DNA of 31,208 nt, from the IMG/VR virus record IMGVR_UViG_3300046170_000012, positions 1 through 31,208 of that record, one strand, 5' to 3'. How positions within the stretch are numbered: position 1 is the first letter of the stretch; each line of letters begins with the position of its first letter. This document shows, piece after piece, positions 23,850 to 30,764 of this stretch. The notes under the pieces are model-generated. The model made no database searches, was not told where the DNA came from, and worked only from the letters and a program-made list of their open reading frames with translations. Made by a program: the position numbers and the translations under genes. This DNA is from a virus.

Positions 23850-24870
23850 TATAGGCAACATAACTGAACTAAACGGAACAGGTAGAGTCGTAAGAGACAA
23901 AACTTTTCAAGCTTCTCTAGCATTAGACATCAACAGCTACGATAATGTCCAAACTTCTAACGGGAGATTGGGCATTACTTTTTTAGATGACAGTCAAGTT
24001 AGACTTACTGAACATTCTGAATTAATTATAGATGAATTTATCTATGACCCAGACCCTTCTAAATCTAAGATGGCACTTCAGTTCGCCAGTGGTACTGCAA
24101 GATTTATCACAGGTAAGTTAGCATCAATAGATAAAGAAAATATATCTATACAAACTCCAAGTGCTACGATTGGTATTCGTGGTACAGACTTTACTGTAAC
24201 TGTAGATGAGTTAGGTAGAAGTTTAGTTATATTATTACCAGACGATGACGGTCTTCCAAGTGGAGAGATAGTTGTCGCAACAGCTATGGGACAGGTAGTT
24301 CTTAACAAGCCTTACCAAGCTACAACAGTTTCTATGTTTGAAACTAAACCAACGAATCCCGTTATCCTTGACTTAACCCTAGAGTTAATTGATAACATGT
24401 TAATTGTAAATACACCTAGGGAAGTAGAACAAAATGAAGGAGAAGATGGAGGGAGTAATGTTAGTAGTCTTGATGTTGACTTCCTTGAGTTTGATGATTT
24501 AGAAACAGACTATCTTGCAGAAGACAGTTTAGAGTTTACAGAGTTAGACATTAATTATTTAGATGTAAACTTTCTTGAAGACTTGTTAGACATTATAGAA
24601 GATGTCAATGAGCTAGACCAAACTTCAACAATTTTAAAAACTGATATAGATTTAAAAGGTACTAAGATTGGGTACGATAGTGAGACTCAGATAAATACTT
24701 TTATGACTGATAACGTCATAACATTTTACAAAGCTTTAGAAGATACTATTAAATTAGATTTAGATAAATCAAATGCTTATACTATTGTGATGATACAAAA
24801 TGGTAAGAGTACACAGATAGTTGTCAACGGTGGTGGTAACTCTACCATAACTATAACGCAAGGAGACTAA
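23764..24870 (+). CDS. Exported FecR-domain protein with acidic linker and curlin-like tail
   Basis: A 368-residue protein. The first 22 residues (L-H-L-M-V-L-V-A-L-F-V-S-F) form a signal peptide encoded inside the end of the curlin gene (86-base overlap); ATG 23788 is an alternative start. Residues about 30-165 form a FecR domain (R-L-T-E-H-S-E-L-I-I-D-E-F, then S-A-T-I-G-I-R-G-T-D-F). An acidic repeat follows at about 235-290 (F-L-E-F-D-D-L-E-T-D-Y-L). The last 30 residues (M-I-Q-N-G-K-S-T-Q-I-V-V-N-G-G-G-N-S, then T-I-T-I-T-Q-G-D) resemble curlin repeats. It may anchor, nucleate or sense the curlin-like polymer and pass the state to the cyclase encoded two bases downstream. That coupling is inference. 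Confidence 0.78.
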   Translation: MTGYKLHLMVLVALFVSFKTMGEQQSVANIGNITELNGTGRVVRDKTFQASLALDINSYDNVQTSNGRLGITFLDDSQVRLTEHSELIIDEFIYDPDPSKSKMALQFASGTARFITGKLASIDKENISIQTPSATIGIRGTDFTVTVDELGRSLVILLPDDDGLPSGEIVVATAMGQVVLNKPYQATTVSMFETKPTNPVILDLTLELIDNMLIVNTPREVEQNEGEDGGSNVSSLDVDFLEFDDLETDYLAEDSLEFTELDINYLDVNFLEDLLDIIEDVNELDQTSTILKTDIDLKGTKIGYDSETQINTFMTDNVITFYKALEDTIKLDLDKSNAYTIVMIQNGKSTQIVVNGGGNSTITITQGD

Positions 24871-24871
24871 C

Positions 24872-26611
24872 ATGAAGTGGGCAATTACCTTATTAACTCT
24901 ATTAACTTTGCCTCTCCTCTTCAACAGTGTACCATTAGAAGTACTAAGACTCAAAACCTTTGATGCTCTTGTCACAACTCCAGAACCTACCGGATACTTT
25001 ACAATCCTCAATATTGACGAACAATTCCTAGATGAACAAGGTGGATATCCCCTGCCTAGAGAAACACTTGCAAAGATTCATAACGATATAATAAACAAAG
25101 GTGCATTAGGTGTAGGATGGGTTATGTTATTTCCACATCCAGATAGAATGGGTGGAGATGATGAGTTTTCTAAAGCCTTACAAAGCTCTCCAAGTGTTAT
25201 AGCTATGCCAGAAATATCTAATGGTGTTTATCCTAAGACACATGGTACAGTTATCAAAGGACCAATAGTATCTTTACCAAAAGCTCAAGGCTTTTTAGAG
25301 AACATAGAACCTTTAAAACAATCAGCTAGTCAAGGTGCTATATCTGCACCAGTAGATGTAGATAATTTAGTAAGGCGTATACCTTTACTACAACAAACTA
25401 ATAATGGGTGGGTTGCTTCGTTTGGAACAGAAGTTTTAAAAATACTAGGAGGTGGTCGAACTTATCAGATTGTCACAAATCTGAATGGAATTGAACAGGT
25501 TAGAGTTAGAGGCATTCCACCCGTTTCTACAGATAGTCTTGGTCGTAAATGGATTAGTTGGGTTGATACACCACAGACAACACTATCTGAAATGAATGTA
25601 GAAGGTAAGTTTGTCTTTGTAGGTTTTACTGCCAAGGGTATATCACCACAACTTGCAACACCTATAGGTCTATTAGAACCACATAAAATACAAGCAGCTC
25701 TATCAGAAAGTATGTTGATGGATACACCACAGATACCAGACTATAGGTTGTTTGTTGAACTATTATTATTAATAGTCTCAGGCTTACTCACAGCTCTTCT
25801 AATAAAGTATCTAGGTATCACTAAGGGTGTTATATCATTCTTAGGTTTGTTCTCTTTTATGGGATATATGGAGTATCACTTTGTAAGCTATAATATCTTG
25901 ATAGACTTTACATGGTCTCTAATAAGTATGACACTTATTGCTACCTTACAATTCTATTTAAACTTTAGAACTCAATACAAACTTAGACAACAAATTAAGA
26001 AACAATTTGAACATTACCTTGACCCAAGACAAGTCAAACAACTACAAGATAATCCAGAGCTTCTGAAGTTAGGAGGAGAAAGAAGACGTTGTACGTTTTT
26101 ATTTACAGACGTTAGAGGCTTTACAAGTTTATCAGAACGATTAGAGCCTGAAGAAGTTACAGAGATTATGAACAAAGCTTTGACGATACAAGCTGATGCA
26201 GTTAAAAAGTATGACGGTATGGTGGATAAATATATTGGTGATGCAATGATGGCTATCTTTAATGCACCAATAGATGTTGAAGAACACGAGACCAAAGCCA
26301 TCCAAGCAGCATTACAAATCCACCGAGATATGGCAGAAGCCAAACTAGGTATTGAAATAGGTATAGGTATAAATACAGGAGAGGCAGTAGTTGGTAATAT
26401 GGGAAGTGATACAAGGTTTGATTACTCTGCTATTGGTGATGCTGTTAATCTAGCTGCAAGGCTAGAGAGTTCTACTAAAGAAGTAGGAGAGGATATAGTA
26501 ATTGGGTACACCACAGCTATGAACTCTGATATACCCACTAGGTATCTAGACCCTATAAAAGTAAAGGGTAAGAAAGATGAGATAGTTATCTATACTACTT
26601 TAGAACATTAA
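24872..26611 (+). CDS. CHASE2-domain class III adenylate cyclase
   Basis: A 579-residue membrane enzyme making cAMP from ATP. An N-terminal membrane anchor (4-18) leads to a periplasmic CHASE2 sensor domain (about 20-285), membrane helices (about 290-360), a short linker (H-Y-L-D-P-R-Q-V) and a class III cyclase domain (about 405-575). Catalytic residues appear intact: metal Asp413 (F-T-D-V-R-G-F-T) and Asp457 (Y-I-G-D-A), adenine-selecting Lys453 and Asp523 (I-G-D-A-V-N), and transition-state Asn526 and Arg530 (N-L-A-A-R). The Lys/Asp pair favours ATP over GTP. It is the last gene of the plus-strand unit and converges with a minus-strand gene. An intact adenylate cyclase is unusual cargo for a phage. 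Confidence 0.92.
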   Translation: MKWAITLLTLLTLPLLFNSVPLEVLRLKTFDALVTTPEPTGYFTILNIDEQFLDEQGGYPLPRETLAKIHNDIINKGALGVGWVMLFPHPDRMGGDDEFSKALQSSPSVIAMPEISNGVYPKTHGTVIKGPIVSLPKAQGFLENIEPLKQSASQGAISAPVDVDNLVRRIPLLQQTNNGWVASFGTEVLKILGGGRTYQIVTNLNGIEQVRVRGIPPVSTDSLGRKWISWVDTPQTTLSEMNVEGKFVFVGFTAKGISPQLATPIGLLEPHKIQAALSESMLMDTPQIPDYRLFVELLLLIVSGLLTALLIKYLGITKGVISFLGLFSFMGYMEYHFVSYNILIDFTWSLISMTLIATLQFYLNFRTQYKLRQQIKKQFEHYLDPRQVKQLQDNPELLKLGGERRRCTFLFTDVRGFTSLSERLEPEEVTEIMNKALTIQADAVKKYDGMVDKYIGDAMMAIFNAPIDVEEHETKAIQAALQIHRDMAEAKLGIEIGIGINTGEAVVGNMGSDTRFDYSAIGDAVNLAARLESSTKEVGEDIVIGYTTAMNSDIPTRYLDPIKVKGKKDEIVIYTTLEH

Positions 26612-26813
26612 GTTCTCTTTGAAAATAATCATGTAGGTTTTCTAGTTTAGCTTTACCATTTCTAATAATAGTTTTCATCAATGGTCTATCATCAATAGGA
26701 AAAACCTCATCAACCATATTCTCTGGTAACATACTAAACTCTGTAACTATTTTATTATCTCTAGTCAAAAGTATTTTGAAACTAACTAGGTTAGCTTCGT
26801 CCTTATTAATCAT
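26595..26813 (-). CDS. Small protein downstream of nrdB, function unknown
   Basis: A 72-residue mixed-charge protein with no membrane segment, Cys or known motif. It starts inside the last codons of nrdB (8-base overlap) with a strong GAGGAG six bases before the ATG, which supports translation. Its end overlaps the end of the cyclase gene on the other strand by 17 bases, so the two transcription units collide here. Only a short AGAAC/GTTCT stem (about 26602-26616) lies between them, too weak to call a terminator. It may be an accessory to nucleotide metabolism judged by position alone. Confidence 0.65.
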   Translation of the reverse strand: MINKDEANLVSFKILLTRDNKIVTEFSMLPENMVDEVFPIDDRPLMKTIIRNGKAKLENLHDYFQRELNVLK

Positions 26814-27789
26814 GGGACTCCTCTAAATTTGTAAATTTAATATTGTCCTGTCTACCTCTTAGCCCTGCCTTCATATAGGTAGTAGCCCTACCTTCAAAAA
26901 AGTTCTGGTGTTCTACTCCGGTTACTTCATCAATCCAACCAAGAGGATTTTCTCTTTGGTCATAGTTAGTCTTAAGACCTAGTTGAAGTAATCTTCTATC
27001 TGCTATGTATCTATTGTAAGCATACATATCTTTTTTAGTTAGTCCTTGTATATCTCCCATATCAAAAACTAAATCTAAAAACTTATCTTCAAGCTCTACC
27101 ATGTGTCTACATATTTGATATAGCTCTGCTTTAAAATCATCTGTCCATATTTCTATGTTCTCTTTTATAAACTCTCTAAACAATTTAGTCATAGCTTCAA
27201 CGTGCATAGACTCGTCACGGATAGAGTAAGTAACTATCTGTCCCATACCTTTCATCTTACCGAACCTTGGAAAGTTTAAAAGAATAGCAAAGCTACTGAA
27301 CAACTGTAGTCCTTCTGTAAAAGCTGAGTAGACTGCTAAAGTTTTTGCAATGCTTTCTTTCTTAGCTTTAGAAGGTTTAAAGTTACCAACATAATCATGC
27401 TTGTCTGACATCTCTTCATACTCTGCAAAAGCTTTGTACTCTATCTCAGGCATTCCAACTGTATCAAGTAACAAGCTGTAAGCATGTTGATGTATTGATT
27501 CCATGTTTGCAAAAGAACCCATCATCATTCTAGCTTCTGGCTTTTTAAAGATAGGCATATACTTATCTATATATCCTGCACCTACATCTACATCTGACTG
27601 AGTAAACAATCTAAATATTTGTGTAAGTAAATTCTTTTCTATATCTGAAAGTTCCTGCCAATCTTTGACATCTGTATGTAGTGGTACAGATTCAGGCATC
27701 CAGTGCATTTGATTCTGTAATACATAGTAGTCAAACATCCATGGATATTCAAATGGTTTGTAGTAATCTCTCGTTGTTAATAAGCTCAT
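26806..27789 (-). CDS. nrdB: Class Ia ribonucleotide reductase, beta (radical) subunit
   Basis: A 327-residue R2 protein. The di-iron ligands can be placed by spacing to E. coli NrdB: D66, E97, H100 (E-S-I-H), E159, E193 and H196 (D-E-S-M-H). The radical Tyr104 lies at the expected +7 from E97. The chain is about 50 residues shorter than E. coli NrdB at the ends. It supplies the tyrosyl radical that starts reduction of ribonucleoside diphosphates by NrdA. Its ATG overlaps the stop of the zinc-ribbon gene (ATGA), so nrdA, zinc ribbon and nrdB look co-translated. It raises the dNTP supply for phage replication. Confidence 0.95.
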   Translation of the reverse strand: MSLLTTRDYYKPFEYPWMFDYYVLQNQMHWMPESVPLHTDVKDWQELSDIEKNLLTQIFRLFTQSDVDVGAGYIDKYMPIFKKPEARMMMGSFANMESIHQHAYSLLLDTVGMPEIEYKAFAEYEEMSDKHDYVGNFKPSKAKKESIAKTLAVYSAFTEGLQLFSSFAILLNFPRFGKMKGMGQIVTYSIRDESMHVEAMTKLFREFIKENIEIWTDDFKAELYQICRHMVELEDKFLDLVFDMGDIQGLTKKDMYAYNRYIADRRLLQLGLKTNYDQRENPLGWIDEVTGVEHQNFFEGRATTYMKAGLRGRQDNIKFTNLEESHD

Positions 27790-27935
27790 AATTCTTCTTC
27801 CTTTGGTAAATATACTATTGTTAATGAATTACATTTGGGACAACTCAGGTTAGTCTCCATAATATAATCTTCGTCTTCTTCTATGTCGTGGTCTCCGCCC
27901 CATATTAATTGTGTATTACAATGCCAACAGTTCAC
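27786..27935 (-). CDS. Small zinc-ribbon protein between nrdA and nrdB
   Basis: A 49-residue product starting at GTG 27935, with GAGG eight bases upstream just beyond the nrdA stop. It carries two CxxC knuckles (C3-W-H-C6 and C32-P-K-C35) around an acidic loop (D-I-E-E-D-E-D). Four Cys with this spacing should bind one zinc. Its stop overlaps the nrdB ATG. The tight packing supports a real gene. It may be a redox partner, regulator or nucleic-acid-binding protein; it lacks the thioredoxin/glutaredoxin C-P-Y-C active site and fold length, so I do not call it a reductant. Confidence 0.75.
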   Translation of the reverse strand: MNCWHCNTQLIWGGDHDIEEDEDYIMETNLSCPKCNSLTIVYLPKEEEL

Positions 27936-27937
27936 GG

Positions 27938-29833
27938 TTATCCCTCACATGCGATACATTCTGTATCTTCTAAATTTATTCTAGGTACTTTAACATTTAC
28001 ATTCTCTACTGTACGAGCAGCATTAGAACGGAAATAGTAAAGCGATTTAAGTTTGTTCATACCATACCAGTGAACATCATTTACGTACTGCATGTATTCA
28101 TCATGTACTTCTTGAGGTTCAGTTGCTTTAGGTAAAGTAAAGAACAGATTTACAGACTGTGCTTGACACACAAACTCCTGTCTTTTTGCAGCATGTTCAA
28201 CAATCCATATTTGATTTATCTCATTTGCTGTTTTAAATATTTCTTTCTCATCATCAGTAAGAACATCTAGGTGTTGGACTGAACCATCACTACCAGATAT
28301 ATCTTTCCAAATGTTTTCTAACTCTTGTGCTTTTAATCCTTTAGTTTTTAAAATCTTTTCTAAGTATTTATTTTTAACTTGGTAACTACCGGATAAAGTT
28401 TTGTGAGTATAGCAGTTAGCCCTGTAAGGTTCAATACTAGGAGAAGTCCCACTACAGATGATGCCACTACTAGCGTTAGGAGCAATAGCAAGGAGATTAG
28501 CATTACGCTTACCACTACCGTGGATATCAGGAGCCTCGCCCCTTTCAATAGCCAACTCTTTAGTTGCTTCTTTTGCCTTTCCTTTAATGTAAGTAAATGC
28601 CTTATAGTTAAACCCAGTTGCGTAAATACCTTCGAAAGGGATGTTCCTAGATTGAAGATAAGCATGGAAACCCATAGCACCGAGACCGAGACTCCTTTCT
28701 CTATACGCTGAGTAGGCACTCTTGGTAAAGCCTTCCTTACCTTCTTTAACATATTTTTGAAAGCGTTTAAAATTTGCACTGTATTCTCCTAGTTGTGTTG
28801 TATCTATTGCATTGTCAATGTAATGTTGTAAAACATTGTCAAGCATGGTTATTAAATCTTGTATAAAGTTATCATCCTTTGACCAGCTATCAAAGTATTC
28901 TAAGTTTACAGAAGATAAACAACATACTGCTGTTCGTTCTTCATCAGTTGGTAAAGTTATTTCAGAGCATAAATTACTTTGTCTTATTTTTAATCCTAAA
29001 TCTTTTTGTGATTTAGATAAAGCATCATTACATGTATCAATATTAACCATGTAAGGTTCACCTGTTTCTGCTCTGGCATTTATAATCTGCCACCATAATT
29101 CTCTAGCGTTAATAGTCTTAACAGCTTCGTTAGTCTTAGGGTCTATCAATCTCCAATCTTCATCTTTTTCTACAGCCTGTAAGAAAGCATTGGTAATGTT
29201 TATACCGTTATGAAGATTAAGATTCTTTCTGTTTATATCTCCACCTGATTCTTTACGCATGTTAATAAACTCTTCAATCTCCGGATGACTTATGTCCATG
29301 TAAGCAGCATAAGAACCACGTCTTGTTGTGCCTTGATTAAAGGCTAACATCTGAGAATCAACTACGTGCATGAAAGGAATTGAACCAGTAGAACGACTGC
29401 CATGAGTAGTTGAAATACCGTTGCTCCTAATATCGCCCCAATATCCACCGATGCCTCCACCTGAACTTGCCAACCATATGTTCTCATCATAGTGAGCAGA
29501 TAAACCACCCCTGCTGTCAGGAACATAATTGAGGAAACAACTGATAGGAAGCCCACGAGTGGTACCCCCGTTACTAAGAATAGGAGTGCTAAACATGAAC
29601 CAACGAGAGGAAGAGTAGTTATAAAGTCTTTGAGCCAATTCAAAATCTGTCTCACCTTTGTAGGTTGCCCCGAAGACCGAGGCTCTTGCGAATGCTTCTT
29701 GTGCATGTGTTTCTCCTTCCCAAAAATATCTATCTTTGAGTGTATCTAAACTAAATTTATCAAATGTTTTTTCTTTATCGTAATCTATCTCTATACCTAG
29801 GTAAGGTTTCTTTCCTATCTTATCTTCAACCAT
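27938..29833 (-). CDS. nrdA: Class Ia ribonucleotide reductase, alpha (catalytic) subunit, no ATP-cone
   Basis: A 631-residue R1 protein. Visible active-site residues are C99 (P-I-S-C-F-L-N) paired with C304 (V-C-C-L-S-S-V-N-L), the N287-x-C289-x-E291 centre (S-N-L-C-S-E), the Tyr599-Tyr600 radical relay (S-L-Y-Y-F-R-S), and a C-terminal C626-I-A-C629 for reduction by thioredoxin-type partners. E. coli NrdA has 761 residues; the missing part is mainly the N-terminal ATP-cone that lets dATP switch the enzyme off. The chain starts close to the catalytic barrel, so this enzyme should escape that inhibition. It overlaps the DUF3310 gene by 8 bases. Confidence 0.95.
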   Translation of the reverse strand: MVEDKIGKKPYLGIEIDYDKEKTFDKFSLDTLKDRYFWEGETHAQEAFARASVFGATYKGETDFELAQRLYNYSSSRWFMFSTPILSNGGTTRGLPISCFLNYVPDSRGGLSAHYDENIWLASSGGGIGGYWGDIRSNGISTTHGSRSTGSIPFMHVVDSQMLAFNQGTTRRGSYAAYMDISHPEIEEFINMRKESGGDINRKNLNLHNGINITNAFLQAVEKDEDWRLIDPKTNEAVKTINARELWWQIINARAETGEPYMVNIDTCNDALSKSQKDLGLKIRQSNLCSEITLPTDEERTAVCCLSSVNLEYFDSWSKDDNFIQDLITMLDNVLQHYIDNAIDTTQLGEYSANFKRFQKYVKEGKEGFTKSAYSAYRERSLGLGAMGFHAYLQSRNIPFEGIYATGFNYKAFTYIKGKAKEATKELAIERGEAPDIHGSGKRNANLLAIAPNASSGIICSGTSPSIEPYRANCYTHKTLSGSYQVKNKYLEKILKTKGLKAQELENIWKDISGSDGSVQHLDVLTDDEKEIFKTANEINQIWIVEHAAKRQEFVCQAQSVNLFFTLPKATEPQEVHDEYMQYVNDVHWYGMNKLKSLYYFRSNAARTVENVNVKVPRINLEDTECIACEG

Positions 29834-30098
29834 TATCTTGTTCCTTGTTGTTTACGTATATTGCTATTATAGCATAGTGTATAATTTTATATAGGTCTAA
29901 ATTGTTTTTACCGTTCTTTTTTCCAAACCTCATAGCATACTTCATAATGTTTCCAAGACAGAATCCTTCTCCATATCCAGAATCAATTATCATATCTGTT
30001 GCTTGATACTTACCATTAGCATAGTGTTGGTCGTATGTATTACCTACGTAAGCTTTTAGTTCATTTAATATTTTATCTTCGTTAAATTTATAATTCAC
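29826..30098 (-). CDS. DUF3310 protein (nucleotide-kinase-like, T7 gp1.7-related)
   Basis: I choose GTG 30098 (90 residues): GGAGG lies 9 bases upstream and the overlap with endonuclease I is then 11 bases. The longest frame, from ATG 30167, would overlap it by 80 bases. The core Y-D-Q-H-Y-A-N-G-K-Y-Q-A-T-D-M-I, G-E-G-F-C-L-G-N-I-M-K-Y-A-M-R-F-G-K-K and L-Y-K-I-I-H-Y-A is the DUF3310 signature. Members are common in phage replication modules; T7 gp1.7, placed with this family from memory, is a nucleotide kinase. Its place directly before nrdA fits nucleotide metabolism. Confidence 0.85.
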   Translation of the reverse strand: MNYKFNEDKILNELKAYVGNTYDQHYANGKYQATDMIIDSGYGEGFCLGNIMKYAMRFGKKNGKNNLDLYKIIHYAIIAIYVNNKEQDNG

Positions 30099-30522
30099 TT
30101 TTCCATTCCTCCGGTAATGTTTCTTCACTATACCATTTAAAATTATTTGTCTCTGCCCATTCAGCATGAGTTCTTTTTGTTTTATCTTTCCTTACCTTTG
30201 CACCCGGCATTGGAGAGAAAGGTTTCTGAAATAAAAATACTAACTCATAGTTATCAGGTATAGCTTCTCGTATATGTATGTACTTACTATACTCTGCATA
30301 GTCCCAGAACCTACCTTTAGCTTCTAGTAAAATTGTTTTACCATCTATAACCTTTACAAAATCAGGTTCGTATTTATGCTTAACAACATAATTAATATTA
30401 TCCCAATGATGTTTCCATTCTTGTAGTACAGTTTCATGTAGGGTTGCTTCCCATAAACTGTCATACCCTTTAGGAATACCAACCTTCTTTGGTCTGGGTT
30501 TTCTTGGTACTCTTCTAGGCAT
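30088..30522 (-). CDS. T7-type endonuclease I (Holliday junction resolvase)
   Basis: A 144-residue PD-(D/E)XK nuclease aligning with T7 gp3 (149 residues) along its length. Catalytic residues are E25 (S-L-W-E), D54 (E-P-D-F), E67 and K69 (L-L-E-A-K-G). The I-R-E-A-I-P helix and the closing L-P-E-E-W match I-R-E-Q-H-P and I-P-A-E-W of gp3. It resolves branched DNA before packaging and helps degrade host DNA. The basic N-terminus (P-R-R-V-P-R-K-P-R-P-K-K) likely binds DNA. Its ATG overlaps the end of the upstream small gene. Confidence 0.93.
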   Translation of the reverse strand: MPRRVPRKPRPKKVGIPKGYDSLWEATLHETVLQEWKHHWDNINYVVKHKYEPDFVKVIDGKTILLEAKGRFWDYAEYSKYIHIREAIPDNYELVFLFQKPFSPMPGAKVRKDKTKRTHAEWAETNNFKWYSEETLPEEWKSEL

Positions 30523-30764
30523 CTAACTCTTCCAAATGAAAGTTATGATTTTGTTTTACTTTTTTATAAAACCATCTAAGACTATAAGCACTTAACATAA
30601 ATTTATTATTAGCAAAGATATGTGTTTGCTCCGGTAGAAAACTCATGTAAGTTTTTCTTGTTAATCTTTTTAGTATCTTCTCCTTCAGGAACCATAGTCC
30701 TTATCCAATCAATAAGTAATCCTTCAGCTTTACGTCTTAATAATTTTGATTTCTTACCACTCAT
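30515..30764 (-). CDS. Small conserved basic protein, split by a one-base frameshift
   Basis: Starting at ATG 30764, the frame reads M-S-G-K-K-S-K-L-L-R-R-K through D-T-K-K-I-N-K-K-N-L-H-E-F and then soon hits a stop at 30609-30611. Removing one base from the A4 run (plus strand 30638-30641) continues as L-P-E-Q-T-H-I-F-A-N-N-K-F, then S-L-R-W-F-Y-K-K-V-K-Q-N, to a stop at 30515-30517. The repaired protein has 82 residues, starts with ATGA overlap on the exonuclease stop and ends with overlap on endonuclease I. I recall this pattern as a small conserved protein in T7-like marine phages, function unknown. Either the assembly has an extra base or a UUUU slip site is used. Confidence 0.68.

Noticed and set aside
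26602-26616. Hairpin AGAAC-loop-GTTCT at the convergent gene ends as a terminator
   Set aside because: The stem has only five pairs, is not GC-rich, and has no T-tract on either side.
28360-28779. 139-codon frame on the minus strand inside nrdA
   Set aside because: It overlaps well-conserved NrdA catalytic coding sequence in another frame, and its composition is that of a frame shadow.
30099-30167. 23-residue N-terminal extension of the DUF3310 protein
   Set aside because: It lies inside endonuclease I coding sequence, while GTG 30098 has a strong GGAGG site at proper spacing and leaves the conserved core complete.
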